DNA of 25,613 nt. It comes from JBOHWJ01 sp050736615 (GTDB lineage: Bacteria; Desulfobacterota; Binatia; Binatales; Binataceae). The stretch's first letter is position 1; each line of letters opens with the position of its first letter. The notes below the pieces were generated by a model. It was not told where the DNA came from and did not search any database. It saw only the letters and a list, made by a program, of their open reading frames with translations. Positions 1 through 7,492 of this stretch are shown here, in pieces. The stretch lies in NCBI GenBank assembly GCA_050736615.1, contig JBOHWL010000168.1, positions 1 to 25,613 of the forward strand. Direction: 5' to 3'. The position numbers and the translations under genes were made by a program.

Positions 1-51
1 GCATACGCCTCTGGCGGACCACGCGCACCGGGTCGGGGCGATGGTTCGGGC

Positions 52-77
52 AAAAAAAAGACGGTCCGCGCGGACCG
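52..77 (-). terminator. Intrinsic terminator of the zinc-ribbon gene
   Basis: Positions 62-77 form a perfect 16-nt palindrome (CGGTCC-GCGC-GGACCG). Read on the minus strand it is followed by TC and then eight Ts (A-run at 52-59 on the plus strand). It lies about 20 nt past the stop codon of the minus-strand gene ending at 98, a textbook rho-independent terminator for that gene. Confidence 0.85.
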
Positions 78-97
78 CCCTGGCGTTACTGCTGGGC

Positions 98-280
98 CTA
101 ATGCTTAGGTTCGATACGCTTGCCGTACGAGATTTCTCCCTTGTCCACGCGTAGACTGAAGCCGCAATCGGGATTGGTGCAGGCCCACGCCTTGAAGATC
201 ACCGAAGCACCCTCCTGGCCGTAGTCTGATAGTGGTATCAGGGTGCCATTGTTGCACTTTTGGCACTTCGGCAGCTCCAT
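98..280 (-). CDS. Small zinc-ribbon protein (60 aa)
   Basis: This short protein carries two cysteine pairs, C6-x2-C9 and C34-x4-C39, spaced like the knuckles of a zinc ribbon. The second pair sits in an ACTNPDCGF context resembling domains that recognise nucleic acid or act in protein contacts. I chose the ATG at 280 because an AAGGAGG Shine-Dalgarno (288-294) lies 7 nt upstream; the GTG at 283 would be too close to it. The gene has its own intrinsic terminator and faces away from astA across an AT-rich spacer, so it is probably a single-gene transcript. The exact role is unknown. The clear ribosome binding site and terminator make the gene real. Confidence 0.8.
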   Translation of the reverse strand: MELPKCQKCNNGTLIPLSDYGQEGASVIFKAWACTNPDCGFSLRVDKGEISYGKRIEPKH

Positions 281-337
281 CACCCAGCCTCCTTGACCGA
301 CCCACTGGTCCCAAACTCAACCTATCTAACCCATTTT

Positions 338-356
338 GCTAAATCAATTGTTTAGC
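338..356. promoter_or_regulatory. Inverted repeat in a divergent promoter region
   Basis: GCTAAA and TTTAGC flank TCAATTG, itself centred on the palindrome CAATTG. The 19-bp near-palindrome is in the AT-rich spacer (about 301-400) between the divergent zinc-ribbon and astA genes. That is the usual place and shape for a dimeric repressor or activator site. No regulator gene is adjacent, so the function is inferred. Confidence 0.35.
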
Positions 357-429
357 CCTCGGCCAGCGCTACTAACCGGCTGTGAGCTAAAATTTTCCGT
401 TGCGACGGCACGATGTTAAACTAACGGAT

Positions 430-1467
430 ATGGACGCGCACGTGCCCGGCTTTCTGATACGCGAGGCCACCATGCGCGATCATCGCCAATTGCTGAGTCT
501 CGCGCGCGAGCTCGATTCCATCAATCTGCCGACCGATTCCGGCGAATTGCGCGATCTGATCGCGCGCTCGACCCGTTCATTCCGGGGCCGTGCGCGCGAA
601 CGCTCGCGCGCGGCCTATCTGTTTTGCGCGGAAACGGTGGATAAAGCTCAGGTGGTGGCTGCTTCGCTGATTATCGGCAAGCATGGCACGCCCGAGGCGC
701 CGCATTATTATCTGGAAATGGACAGCGACGAGCGCTACTCACGCATCTTGCGCAAAATGTTCCGTCACACATATTTGCGTTTGCGATACTCAATGGACGG
801 TCCGACCGAAGTGGGCGGGCTTATCGTCACGCGCGCGATGCGCGGCCATCCCGAGCGTATTGGCAAGCAAATATCCTGGGTGCGTTTTCTTTACATTGCC
901 CGGCATCTGGCGCGTTTCGAGCCGTGCGTACTGGCCGAGATGCTGCCGCCGATGGCCGCCGACTACGGCAACGCCTTCTGGGATCATTATGGGCGCCGTG
1001 TCACCGGGCTGAGCTTTCGCGAAGCGGATCGGCTGTCGACGCATGACAAGGAATTCATCCGCGCGTTGTTTCCCGAAACGCCCCTCTATACCTTTCTGCT
1101 ACCTGAGGAGGTACGTGAAGCGCTGGGCGCGGTTGGTGAAAATAGCCGTGGCGCGGTGCGCCTGCTCGAACAGGCCGGGATGAAGTTCCTCGGCCATATC
1201 GACCCGTTCGACGGCGGTCCCTATTACGGCGCGGTCACCAAAGAACTGACACCCGTGCGTCAGCGGACGACCTGCGTGGCCGTGATCGACGAAGTGCCGG
1301 CGGAAGAACGGCGTGCCTGGCTGGTGGGGCACGAAAACGCCGCGGGCTTTCGCGCGGTACGTGCCGACACCAGTGTGGTGAACGGCACCGTCGCGCTTTC
1401 GGCGGCCACTCTGGCCGCGCTCGGAATCAAGCAACGCGCCCGCGTCGACCTGGTGCCGCTGCCTTGA
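430..1467 (+). CDS. astA: Arginine N-succinyltransferase
   Basis: The product resembles AstA, which transfers succinyl from succinyl-CoA to the alpha-amino group of L-arginine in the first step of the arginine succinyltransferase (AST) catabolic pathway. The N-terminus opens with a GNAT-like segment (FLIREATMRDHRQLLSLA). Towards the C-terminus the AstA-like block FWDHYGRRVTGLSFREAD and the strongly characteristic IDPFDGGPYYGA are visible. The frame is open from a TTG at 400, but I prefer the ATG at 430: it gives 345 aa, close to the 344 aa of E. coli AstA, and a -10-like TAAAAT at 388-393 would put transcription start near 400. No good Shine-Dalgarno is visible for either start. The other AST genes (astB-E) are not in the window, so it may serve in the pathway from a remote locus or act on another amine. 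Confidence 0.85.
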   Translation: MDAHVPGFLIREATMRDHRQLLSLARELDSINLPTDSGELRDLIARSTRSFRGRARERSRAAYLFCAETVDKAQVVAASLIIGKHGTPEAPHYYLEMDSDERYSRILRKMFRHTYLRLRYSMDGPTEVGGLIVTRAMRGHPERIGKQISWVRFLYIARHLARFEPCVLAEMLPPMAADYGNAFWDHYGRRVTGLSFREADRLSTHDKEFIRALFPETPLYTFLLPEEVREALGAVGENSRGAVRLLEQAGMKFLGHIDPFDGGPYYGAVTKELTPVRQRTTCVAVIDEVPAEERRAWLVGHENAAGFRAVRADTSVVNGTVALSAATLAALGIKQRARVDLVPLP

Positions 1468-1474
1468 TGCGAAC

Positions 1475-2839
1475 CTACAGCTTGAGCAGCTCGCCATAAA
1501 AACGCATCGCGCCGGCCACGTCGTCAAGGAAATTGTACTCGTTGGCAGTGTGAATCACGCTGGTTGAGGGTCCCGGTCCAAAGACCACCGGTTCGAGCCC
1601 GGCGGCGGCATACACGCCCGCCTCGGTGCATCCTGCCTTTACCTCCTGCTCGAGCGGAAGCCTGGCGCGCGCAAGAGCCGCCATGGCCAATTCCACGGTT
1701 TCACCGCCGAGTTTGCCGCGAAAACCTGGATTCGCGCGAATCCGCCGCGCGGCCATTCGAAGCTCCGGATAATCGGACTCGAGCCGCTCAACTATGGCGA
1801 TGGCGCCGGTGCTCGCCACGTCCAGGTCGAGCGTCGGTGGCGGCCGCAGTTCGAACCGCAGGGTTATGGCGCGGTCCGTCGAACTCACCATGCCAGCATT
1901 GCAAGTCATCGTCGGCGGGGCATAATCGGGCTCCGGCGGGCCGGCGCGGTCGGCAAAATCCTCGAGCGCGGCGATGAATTGATTCAGCGCGGCAAGTGCT
2001 CGTGAGGGAATCCGATGGGCCGGGGCTGATGCCACTGGCTCACCTGCGGGAAATCCAATCGTATCGGCCGCGATCAGCAATTCGCATTGCGCGGGGACTT
2101 TGTTCACCGCGTCCCCGCCGTTGATCGCGCGTACCTCAACATTTGGATGGGCCGTGACCGTGGCGAGCGCTTCGCGGATAGCGTTGCGCCCGAGCTGCGG
2201 AGTGCTCGAATGGGCCGCGCGGCCGTTAAACACGATTCTCGCGACTGCGTTTGGCGCCAACGGCGCCGGATCAAAACCGATTTCGAGTTCGAACGCCATC
2301 AGGCCCTTATGCGCCGTAATCACCTGCAGATGGGACGCTTCACCGACATAGGCGAGTGCACCGCGGGGCAAGCGCCCGGAGGCGGCGAGTTCTTTGGCGC
2401 CGAGCAAGCCGCGTTCTTCGCCGAAGGTGGCGATCAGATAAACGTCCCGGTGCGGTGTGCCGCATGAAATCAGCGCGAGCGCCTTGGCAACAAAATCGAG
2501 CTTGGTATCGGCCGCTCCCAGCCCGTAAATGCGCCCGTCGGCCACTCTAGCCGTGAACGGATCGCGGCCGCATTGGGTCCACAACGAATGGTCGCCGGGT
2601 GGCACCGTATCGAGATGGGTATTAAGCACCAGGGGCGCCCCGGCCGGCTCGCTTCCCTTGACCAAGCTAAACAGATTGACCTGATGCGGACCTTCACTGG
2701 ACGCCAGCACTTGTGCGTGAATACCGGCCGGCTCGAGCAATTCACGTGCGCACAACTCACTGATTTCGCGGGTGCCATCGGCGCTGACGCTGCGGCATCC
2801 GATCAGGCGCTTACACCATGCCAGGGCGTATTCGTCCAT
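1475..2839 (-). CDS. M20 family metallopeptidase (ArgE/DapE-like deacylase)
   Basis: This is a 454-aa di-zinc amidohydrolase of the M20 family, whose members remove N-acyl groups from amino acids or cleave small peptides. The expected catalytic set is present: H75-x-D77 in LNTHLDTVP, bridging D111 in GLGAADTKLDF, the general-base pair E141-E142 in FGEERG, E167 in YVGEASH and the late histidine near 430 in VIHTANEYN. The start is supported by a GGAGGGGG stretch just upstream of the ATG. It lies 43 nt downstream of the ubiE-like gene on the same strand, so the two are probably co-transcribed. It ends 7 nt from the convergent astA. The substrate is not readable from sequence; acetylornithine, succinyl-diaminopimelate or an acyl-arginine derivative are all possible. 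Confidence 0.85.
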   Translation of the reverse strand: MDEYALAWCKRLIGCRSVSADGTREISELCARELLEPAGIHAQVLASSEGPHQVNLFSLVKGSEPAGAPLVLNTHLDTVPPGDHSLWTQCGRDPFTARVADGRIYGLGAADTKLDFVAKALALISCGTPHRDVYLIATFGEERGLLGAKELAASGRLPRGALAYVGEASHLQVITAHKGLMAFELEIGFDPAPLAPNAVARIVFNGRAAHSSTPQLGRNAIREALATVTAHPNVEVRAINGGDAVNKVPAQCELLIAADTIGFPAGEPVASAPAHRIPSRALAALNQFIAALEDFADRAGPPEPDYAPPTMTCNAGMVSSTDRAITLRFELRPPPTLDLDVASTGAIAIVERLESDYPELRMAARRIRANPGFRGKLGGETVELAMAALARARLPLEQEVKAGCTEAGVYAAAGLEPVVFGPGPSTSVIHTANEYNFLDDVAGAMRFYGELLKL

Positions 2840-2882
2840 GCTCCCCCTCCATTACCATCCGCGCGGCCAGCCGGGTAATCGA

Positions 2883-3647
2883 TTATCGCGCGTTGTCTTC
2901 GCGGCGCGCGGCAATTTTAGGCTTGCGCCCGAGATGAATCGCGACGGTGCCGAAGCCGGTAAGCTGGTAGCTCGCCTCAAATCCGGCCGCGCACATCATC
3001 GCGCGGATTTGGTCGGCATCCGGATGAATGCTGAGTGATTGGAAGAGGTAACGATAAGCACCGTAATTCCGCGCCACCGTCATGCCCAGCAGTGGCACGA
3101 ACACGGCGATATAAGCGCCGAAAAAACGACGCATCGGACCGCGCGGCGGGGTCAAATCGAGACATGCGAGGCTCCCGCCCGGCTTGAGGACGCGGCACAA
3201 TTCGGCGAAAGTCGCCGGTAAATCAGCGACGTTGCGCAACATGAAGCCGTTGACGATACCGTCAAAGGTACCGTCGGCGAACGGCAAGGCCAACGTATCG
3301 CCCGCCACCAGCGTAATCTTGTCCTTGAAATTCATGAAGACGGGTTTTTTCGTCGCCGCCACCAACATCTCAGGGCAGAAATCGGCGGCGATGACCAATC
3401 GGGCGCCCTGGCGCACGAGTTCGAAGGCCAGTTCACCGGTTCCGGTCGCGATGTCGAGTGCGAGTCCCGCCTTCGGCGTCACGGCGGCAACGGTCTCACG
3501 GCGCCAGCGATGGTCCAGGCCCATGGTCATGAGGCTGTTGACCAGGTCATAACGTGGCACAATCGAGGCGAACATTTCCCGGATGCGCCTGGGCTTGCTA
3601 TCCAGTCCCGGATTGGGGTTCGAACTCATAGTTGCTTGCGGGCGCAT
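2883..3647 (-). CDS. ubiE: UbiE/MenG-family quinone C-methyltransferase
   Basis: The protein carries the UbiE/COQ5 signatures: YDLVNSLMTMGLDHRWRR at residues 33-50, the SAM-binding motif I DIATGTGE at 65-72, and the RNV-D...RVLKPGG block. The family methylates the ring carbon of demethylmenaquinone and/or the ubiquinone precursor at the membrane face. The length (254 aa) matches E. coli UbiE (251 aa). The frame opens with an ATG at 3647; a second ATG at 3629 (MSSNPNPG) is equally possible and neither has a clear Shine-Dalgarno. The C-terminus is basic. It sits upstream of the M20 gene on the same strand and faces away from the DDN-type reductase, another enzyme type that can act on quinones. 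Confidence 0.88.
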   Translation of the reverse strand: MRPQATMSSNPNPGLDSKPRRIREMFASIVPRYDLVNSLMTMGLDHRWRRETVAAVTPKAGLALDIATGTGELAFELVRQGARLVIAADFCPEMLVAATKKPVFMNFKDKITLVAGDTLALPFADGTFDGIVNGFMLRNVADLPATFAELCRVLKPGGSLACLDLTPPRGPMRRFFGAYIAVFVPLLGMTVARNYGAYRYLFQSLSIHPDADQIRAMMCAAGFEASYQLTGFGTVAIHLGRKPKIAARREDNAR

Positions 3648-3741
3648 CCATGTGACTTAGCGGTGTATGATCGCCGCGGCAAGTCCGTCACCGTGCGCCG
3701 GTCATCGTCAGACGTCCGGTCGCAAGTGGGAGGGTGGCAAA

Positions 3742-4209
3742 ATGGAAAACATTCCGAGTTTTCGAAGACCGAGCATGGGCGAGCGAATGTTTAACCGGCT
3801 TTTCGGTTTCATGGTCGAACTCGGGCTGGGTCTTGAGCATAACTATCTTTTGATGGTGCGCGGACGGAAGACCGCGAAGCTTTATTCAACCCCGGTAAAC
3901 CTGGTCGAATTTGACGGCAGGCAGTTCCTCGTATGCGGCCGTGGACAATCGCAATGGGTGCGCAACGCCGAGGCGGCCGGCCGCGTGATGCTCAAGCGGC
4001 GGATGCACCAGAGGGAATTCCTGGTGCGGTCCTTGCCCGATGAGCAAAAGCCGGAGGTGCTCAAGCGCTATCTCGACAGCTATAAAATCACGGTGCGGCG
4101 CTATTTTCCGGCGCCGGCTGGCGCGCCGGCCAGCGCCTTCGAACCTTTGGCCTCGCGTTACCCGGTATTCGAATTGACGCCCGCCAGTGACAGCGGCAGG
4201 CAAGGATGA
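3742..4209 (+). CDS. DDN/DUF385-type deazaflavin (F420)-dependent reductase
   Basis: This 155-aa split-barrel protein resembles the F420H2-dependent nitroreductase/quinone reductase family. Recognisable features are VRGRKTAKLYSTPVNLVEFDG (the G-R-K/R-T-G-x-x-R-x-x-P-like cofactor strand) and LVCGRGQSQWVRNAEAAG. In this family the N-terminal helix often associates with membrane and the enzyme reduces quinones with F420H2. The frame is open upstream, but the ATG at 3742 has a GGGAGGG Shine-Dalgarno (3728-3734) at good spacing, which fixes the start. It is divergent from ubiE. F420 dependence is inferred from the family; some members may use other flavins. Confidence 0.78.
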   Translation: MENIPSFRRPSMGERMFNRLFGFMVELGLGLEHNYLLMVRGRKTAKLYSTPVNLVEFDGRQFLVCGRGQSQWVRNAEAAGRVMLKRRMHQREFLVRSLPDEQKPEVLKRYLDSYKITVRRYFPAPAGAPASAFEPLASRYPVFELTPASDSGRQG

Positions 4210-4275
4210 TATTCGCACCGCTGACGAAAAATCCGCCAATCTGGTAATAGATTCTTACGCAATGCGGTGCGAACC

Positions 4276-5751
4276 ATGAATTATAGGAGCAAACTGTTTG
4301 TCGGCGTGATCGCGCTGGTGGTGATCACCAACGTAGCGGTGGCCGGCACGAGTTATTATCGCGGCAGGAAACTGCTCCAGATCGAAATTCATCGCAAGGT
4401 CCGCTCGATTGCCGAGGCGACCGCCGCCCTCATCCCGGTCTCGCTGGTGCAGGCGATTCATACCAGGGCCGATGAAAACCGGCCCGAGTACGCCCGTTTG
4501 CGTCAAATCCTGGAACGCGTGCGCAACGTCAATCGCCGCGGCGACGCGTGGGTAACCGACGTTTTCACATTGATACCGGCGCCGCAAGACGCTCACATAG
4601 TCGAGTATGGCGTCGATTCCGAGAAGCGCTTCCGGTATGTGCATCACGCCGGCGATATCTATGAGCGTCACGGAGAGCCACTGACGATCGGCATCGGCGG
4701 CATCAATCAACTTGCAAAGAATGCCGGCGATTTCCAGGCGGGCTTCGCCAGCGCCTTTGCCCCCATTCGTGATCCTTCGGGTAAGCTCGTGGCCGAACTG
4801 GGCGTCACCGCCGTGCCGGCACCGCACAGCACTTTAACCATGATCGGGCCTGAGATTCTGCTGGTCTTCGCCATCACGCTGTTGCTCGCGCTGATAATCG
4901 CCGCGTTCCTATCGCGCGAGATGACCAAGCCGCTTTACGCCTTGCGGCATTCCATCGATTCAATCGGGCGCGGTGATCTGAACGCCGAAGTGCCACTTCA
5001 TCTTAAGGGTGAATTCGCGGAAATTGGAGCGGCCATCAGCCTGATGCTGGCGGGACTCAAGGAGCGCGACACTATCAAACGAGCCTTCTCCGGCTATATC
5101 TCGCGCCAGGTGATGGAGGCGATTATGGCCAAGGGAGATTCCGGCGGGCTCAAAGGAGAACGGCGGCGGGTCACGGTGCTGTTCGCTGACATCCGCGGTT
5201 TTACCGCGATGTCGGAGAAGATGCGGCCCGAAGAAGTGGTCGAATTACTCAGTGAATTTTTCGACTGCATGGTTGAAGTGGTGTTGCGCAATCACGGCAC
5301 CATCGACAAATTCCTGGGCGACGGTATGATGGTGATTTTTGGCGCGCCCCTGGACGATTCCTATCAGGAAGAGCACGCTGTCACCGCCGCGCTCGAGATG
5401 CAGGCGCGGCTGCGGGAATTGTGCTTGAAATGGCAAGTGCAAGGCCGTCCCGCGGTACGCATGGGCATCGGCATCAACTCCGGTTCGGCGGTAGTCGGCA
5501 ATATCGGTTCCACCGAGCATATGGAGTACACGGCGATTGGGGACACGGTAAACCTGGCCTCGCGCCTCGAAGCCGTTACCAAGGAACTGGGCCTCGACAT
5601 TATAGTCAGTGAGAATACTTATGAGGCGGCGCGCCCGCTGTTCAAATGGAATTCGACTGGCGAGGTGCGTGTGCGCGGACGGATCGAGCCGGTGCGCACT
5701 TACGCGGTCGAAGGCGTCAACGGGGCGCGCGTGGAAACGGCAACCAGTTAA
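4276..5751 (+). CDS. Membrane-bound class III adenylate cyclase with HAMP
   Basis: Layout (491 aa): transmembrane helix about 7-24, a periplasmic sensor region about 30-188, a second helix about 192-213, HAMP about 214-265, then a class III nucleotide cyclase domain from about 295. Catalytic residues are visible: metal-binding D305 (FADIRGFT) and D349 (KFLGDG), base-selecting K345 and D423 (IGDTVN), and N426 and R430 (NLASR) for transition-state stabilisation. The lysine-aspartate pair indicates ATP rather than GTP, so the product should be cAMP. The sensor region is not one I recognise with certainty; a PDC/Cache-like fold would fit its length between two helices. The ATG at 4276 is preferred over the GTG at 4267 because it starts just before a basic residue and the first helix. 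No Shine-Dalgarno is obvious. Confidence 0.88.
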   Translation: MNYRSKLFVGVIALVVITNVAVAGTSYYRGRKLLQIEIHRKVRSIAEATAALIPVSLVQAIHTRADENRPEYARLRQILERVRNVNRRGDAWVTDVFTLIPAPQDAHIVEYGVDSEKRFRYVHHAGDIYERHGEPLTIGIGGINQLAKNAGDFQAGFASAFAPIRDPSGKLVAELGVTAVPAPHSTLTMIGPEILLVFAITLLLALIIAAFLSREMTKPLYALRHSIDSIGRGDLNAEVPLHLKGEFAEIGAAISLMLAGLKERDTIKRAFSGYISRQVMEAIMAKGDSGGLKGERRRVTVLFADIRGFTAMSEKMRPEEVVELLSEFFDCMVEVVLRNHGTIDKFLGDGMMVIFGAPLDDSYQEEHAVTAALEMQARLRELCLKWQVQGRPAVRMGIGINSGSAVVGNIGSTEHMEYTAIGDTVNLASRLEAVTKELGLDIIVSENTYEAARPLFKWNSTGEVRVRGRIEPVRTYAVEGVNGARVETATS

Positions 5752-5874
5752 CGGCAATCGCTCGAATACCCGGTGCGGCCGCGTTTACAAGACAGGCGGC
5801 CGAACCAGCCTGGCGCTTTTTATCGGTCCGAAGATTAGACCGCGTCTTTCGTAGATGCAGGAAAGGAAGACCGC

Positions 5875-6327
5875 ATGAGTCGACGTCGCGAAATCCAGCT
5901 TACTCCGGTTGAACAGGCGGATTTTCTCAAAGGTCCGCATAAGGCCGCATTGGCCACTCTCGATGCGGACGGCTTTCCGCACGTGGTCGCGATGAGCTAT
6001 TTGGCAAAAGACGGTGCGATTTACATGACTTCGTATGGCAAGGCGCAGAAAGTCGTCAATGCCAGGCGCAATCCGAAAGTAGCCGTGATGGTCGAAGCGG
6101 GGCAGCGTTATTCCGAGTTGCGCGGCGTGATGATCCGCGGTTATTGCGAAGTGATTGACGATCCCGAAGTCGTCCAGTCCATCATGCGGGAAATCGCCGC
6201 GAACGAGGCGGGCGCGGCAGCCGTTCCGCGCGGCCCCGCGACTAGTGCCCCCAAGCGAGTCGTGCTGAAGATTGTCCCGCACAAGATCGCGAGTTGGGAT
6301 CACGGTAAGCTCGGCGGACGTTATTGA
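5875..6327 (+). CDS. PPOX-class split-barrel F420/FMN-binding protein
   Basis: The 150-aa product has the pattern of pyridoxamine 5'-phosphate oxidase-like split barrels: KAALATLDADGFPHVVAMSYL near the N-terminus and KAQKVVNARRNPKVAVMVEAG in the middle. It ends with SWDHGKLGGRY. Proteins of this size and pattern in F420-using bacteria commonly bind F420 or FMN and reduce small substrates. A purine-rich AGGAAAGGAAG precedes the ATG. It lies 21 nt upstream of the rhodanese gene, suggesting one transcript. A diverged copy of its last 38 nt is found at 7295-7332. Confidence 0.82.
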   Translation: MSRRREIQLTPVEQADFLKGPHKAALATLDADGFPHVVAMSYLAKDGAIYMTSYGKAQKVVNARRNPKVAVMVEAGQRYSELRGVMIRGYCEVIDDPEVVQSIMREIAANEAGAAAVPRGPATSAPKRVVLKIVPHKIASWDHGKLGGRY

Positions 6328-6348
6328 ACGGCGCCAAGCTGATTGGAT

Positions 6349-7071
6349 ATGACACATGTGAATCATCGCGAAGTGATGTCATTGCTCTCGAGCGGCGCGA
6401 TCATCGCCGAGGTGCTGCCACGGCATGAATACAAGACGACGCACATCAAAGGCGCGATCCATCTACCGTTGCCGCGCTTACTGCGTGAAGCCCAGCGCCT
6501 GCCTTCCGGTCAGCCAGTGGTCGTGTATTGCCGTGACAGCTTGTGAGACTTGAGCGCGCGAGCCGCGGCGCAGCTCGCTTTACTGGGTTTCAGCGATGTT
6601 CGTCACTACCTGAGAGGGAAGGCGGACTGGATGGTGCGCGGTTTGCCGATGGAGCCACGGGCGCCGTTGCGTGAACGTCTGCGCGCACTGCCTTTTTTTC
6701 TCAATAATCTGTTCCCCGCGATACGAGCCGGGTGGATTCGCTGGTCGCGCCGCGTGACCGTCACCCGCTACATGATGACTGATCGAGTCGAGATTGCGCC
6801 CGATTCAAATATCGGTGCGCTTGCGCACAGCCAATCTAATCCGATTGCGGTGGTGGTCGATCGCCGACGGGTTTTGCTCGGAGCGGTCGAGAACGGAGCG
6901 AAGCTCCAATTGGCGGTTGACGCCATGAATCCGGCTCCGCAAACGATCCGCCCGGATATGACAACACGATTGGCGGCCACACTGATGAAGGCTAGTCCGT
7001 ATCTGCTGATCACCACGGCCGAAGGCCGCTACATGGGACGTTATCGGCCACCCCAGCCTAGGCCTGCCTGA
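6349..7071 (+). CDS. Rhodanese-CBS protein, candidate selenoprotein (in-frame TGA)
   Basis: From the ATG at 6349 the frame runs 240 codons with a single TGA at 6544-6546, then continues in the same frame without any shift. Residues 1-95 form a rhodanese domain (IKGAIHLPLP; VVVYC61RDSL; then after the TGA DLSARAAAQLALLGF and GKADWMVRGLP). Relatives, as I recall the family, read YCxDxxCDxSxRAA here, so the TGA occupies the place of a conserved cysteine, giving C61-x4-U66. Residues about 135-235 look like a CBS pair (NPIAVVVD, MNPAPQTIRPDMTTRLAATL, ITTAEGRYMGRY). A SECIS-like hairpin follows the TGA. It is probably co-transcribed with the PPOX-like gene. Alternatives are a recent nonsense mutation (pseudogene) or two separately translated pieces (6349-6546 and a TTG start at 6550). 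The intact downstream frame and conserved residues favour readthrough as selenocysteine. Confidence 0.65.
6544..6592 (+). promoter_or_regulatory. SECIS-like hairpin after the in-frame TGA
   Basis: Directly downstream of the TGA the RNA can form GCGAGC (6558-6563) paired with GCTCGC (6573-6578). The stem is extended by CG/CG (6564-6565 with 6569-6570) to a CGG apical loop, with C6571-A6572 bulged. An outer stem pairs TGAGAC (6544-6549) with GTTTCA (6587-6592), one G-T wobble included. The apical loop begins 19 nt after the TGA and has a G among its first two bases, consistent with the published general shape of bacterial SECIS elements. A competing fold (GAGC/GCTC plus GCGC/GCGC) exists, and GC-rich DNA makes stems by chance. 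Confidence 0.4.
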
Positions 7072-7234
7072 ACATCCGCCACATAGCGCGCGTACGCGCC
7101 CGGGGAAAGTCCGATACAATCGTGTGAAAGGCCGCGGCTTCGCAGGCAATGTGGACAGTCGCGCTCGCGTCCCGCCGGCCTTTGGCGATTATTCCCGGAA
7201 AGCCTGGCTCGGAGTTTATGATTCTTCGCGGACC

Positions 7235-7294
7235 ATCAGTATCCAGCGAAACCCATATCGGTCGTGGCTTGCGCGTCCGGATCGGTGCAAACGT
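7235..7294. repeat. 60-bp direct repeat, left copy
   Basis: This segment is identical over 60 bp and in the same orientation to 9039-9098, which is the last 19 codons and stop of the ThDP-enzyme gene. The bases just outside differ at both ends (C/A on the left, C/T on the right). The two copies bound a 1.8-kb stretch carrying a toxin-antitoxin pair and a HEPN-like gene. Confidence 0.9.
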
Positions 7295-7332
7295 CGAGTT
7301 GGGATCACGGTAAACTGGACGGCCGTTATTGA
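7295..7332 (+). pseudogene. Remnant of a PPOX-like gene 3' end
   Basis: These 38 nt match the end of the PPOX-like gene (6290-6327) at 34 positions. They encode SWDHGKLDGRY and a TGA stop in the corresponding frame. Nothing upstream of the segment belongs to such a gene, because it abuts the 60-bp repeat directly. It is a scar of a duplicated or paralogous gene, not a functional unit. Confidence 0.7.
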
Positions 7333-7348
7333 TTCAGGCAATCTGTTT

Positions 7349-7492
7349 TGTCATCTCGAACGAACTTTGCCATTAGCGGAGCGAGGCGTTAGCGAGCACA
7401 ACACGCGGAGCCGAGCGCATTAGCGAAGCGGAGCGGCCAAGCGAGTCTGCGAACTGGTAAGATGGCGAGTCTGCGAGGCGCGTTCAAAGATC
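7349..7492. repeat. Dispersed repeat unit, copy 1
   Basis: The unit begins TGTCATCTCGAACG, contains many GCGGAGCG/AGCGAGC-type words and ends GCGAGTCTGCGAGGCGCGTT-CAAAGATC. A related unit at 25434-25533 begins TGTCATCCTGAGCCG and ends CGAGTCCGCGAGGTGCGTT-GGACAAGGATC. Similar TGTCATCCTGAG-type intergenic elements are scattered in many large environmental genomes. It is non-coding and its function is unknown. Confidence 0.6.

Noticed and set aside
400..429. TTG at 400 as the astA start
   Set aside because: It adds ten non-conserved residues, has no Shine-Dalgarno and would sit at the transcription start predicted by the -10-like box; the ATG at 430 gives the normal family length.
6540..6560. 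Frameshift as the cause of the rhodanese interruption
   Set aside because: Both halves are in the same frame and alignable through the TGA, so no insertion or deletion is needed.
6550..7071. Separate 173-aa gene starting at TTG
   Set aside because: It begins inside the rhodanese domain, directly after the TGA, in the same frame and with no ribosome site. Treating it as the second half of one gene explains the sequence better.
7349..7492. CRISPR array
   Set aside because: The short repeated words (GCGAGTCTGCGA, AGCGGAGCG) are irregularly spaced and lack unique spacers of constant length.
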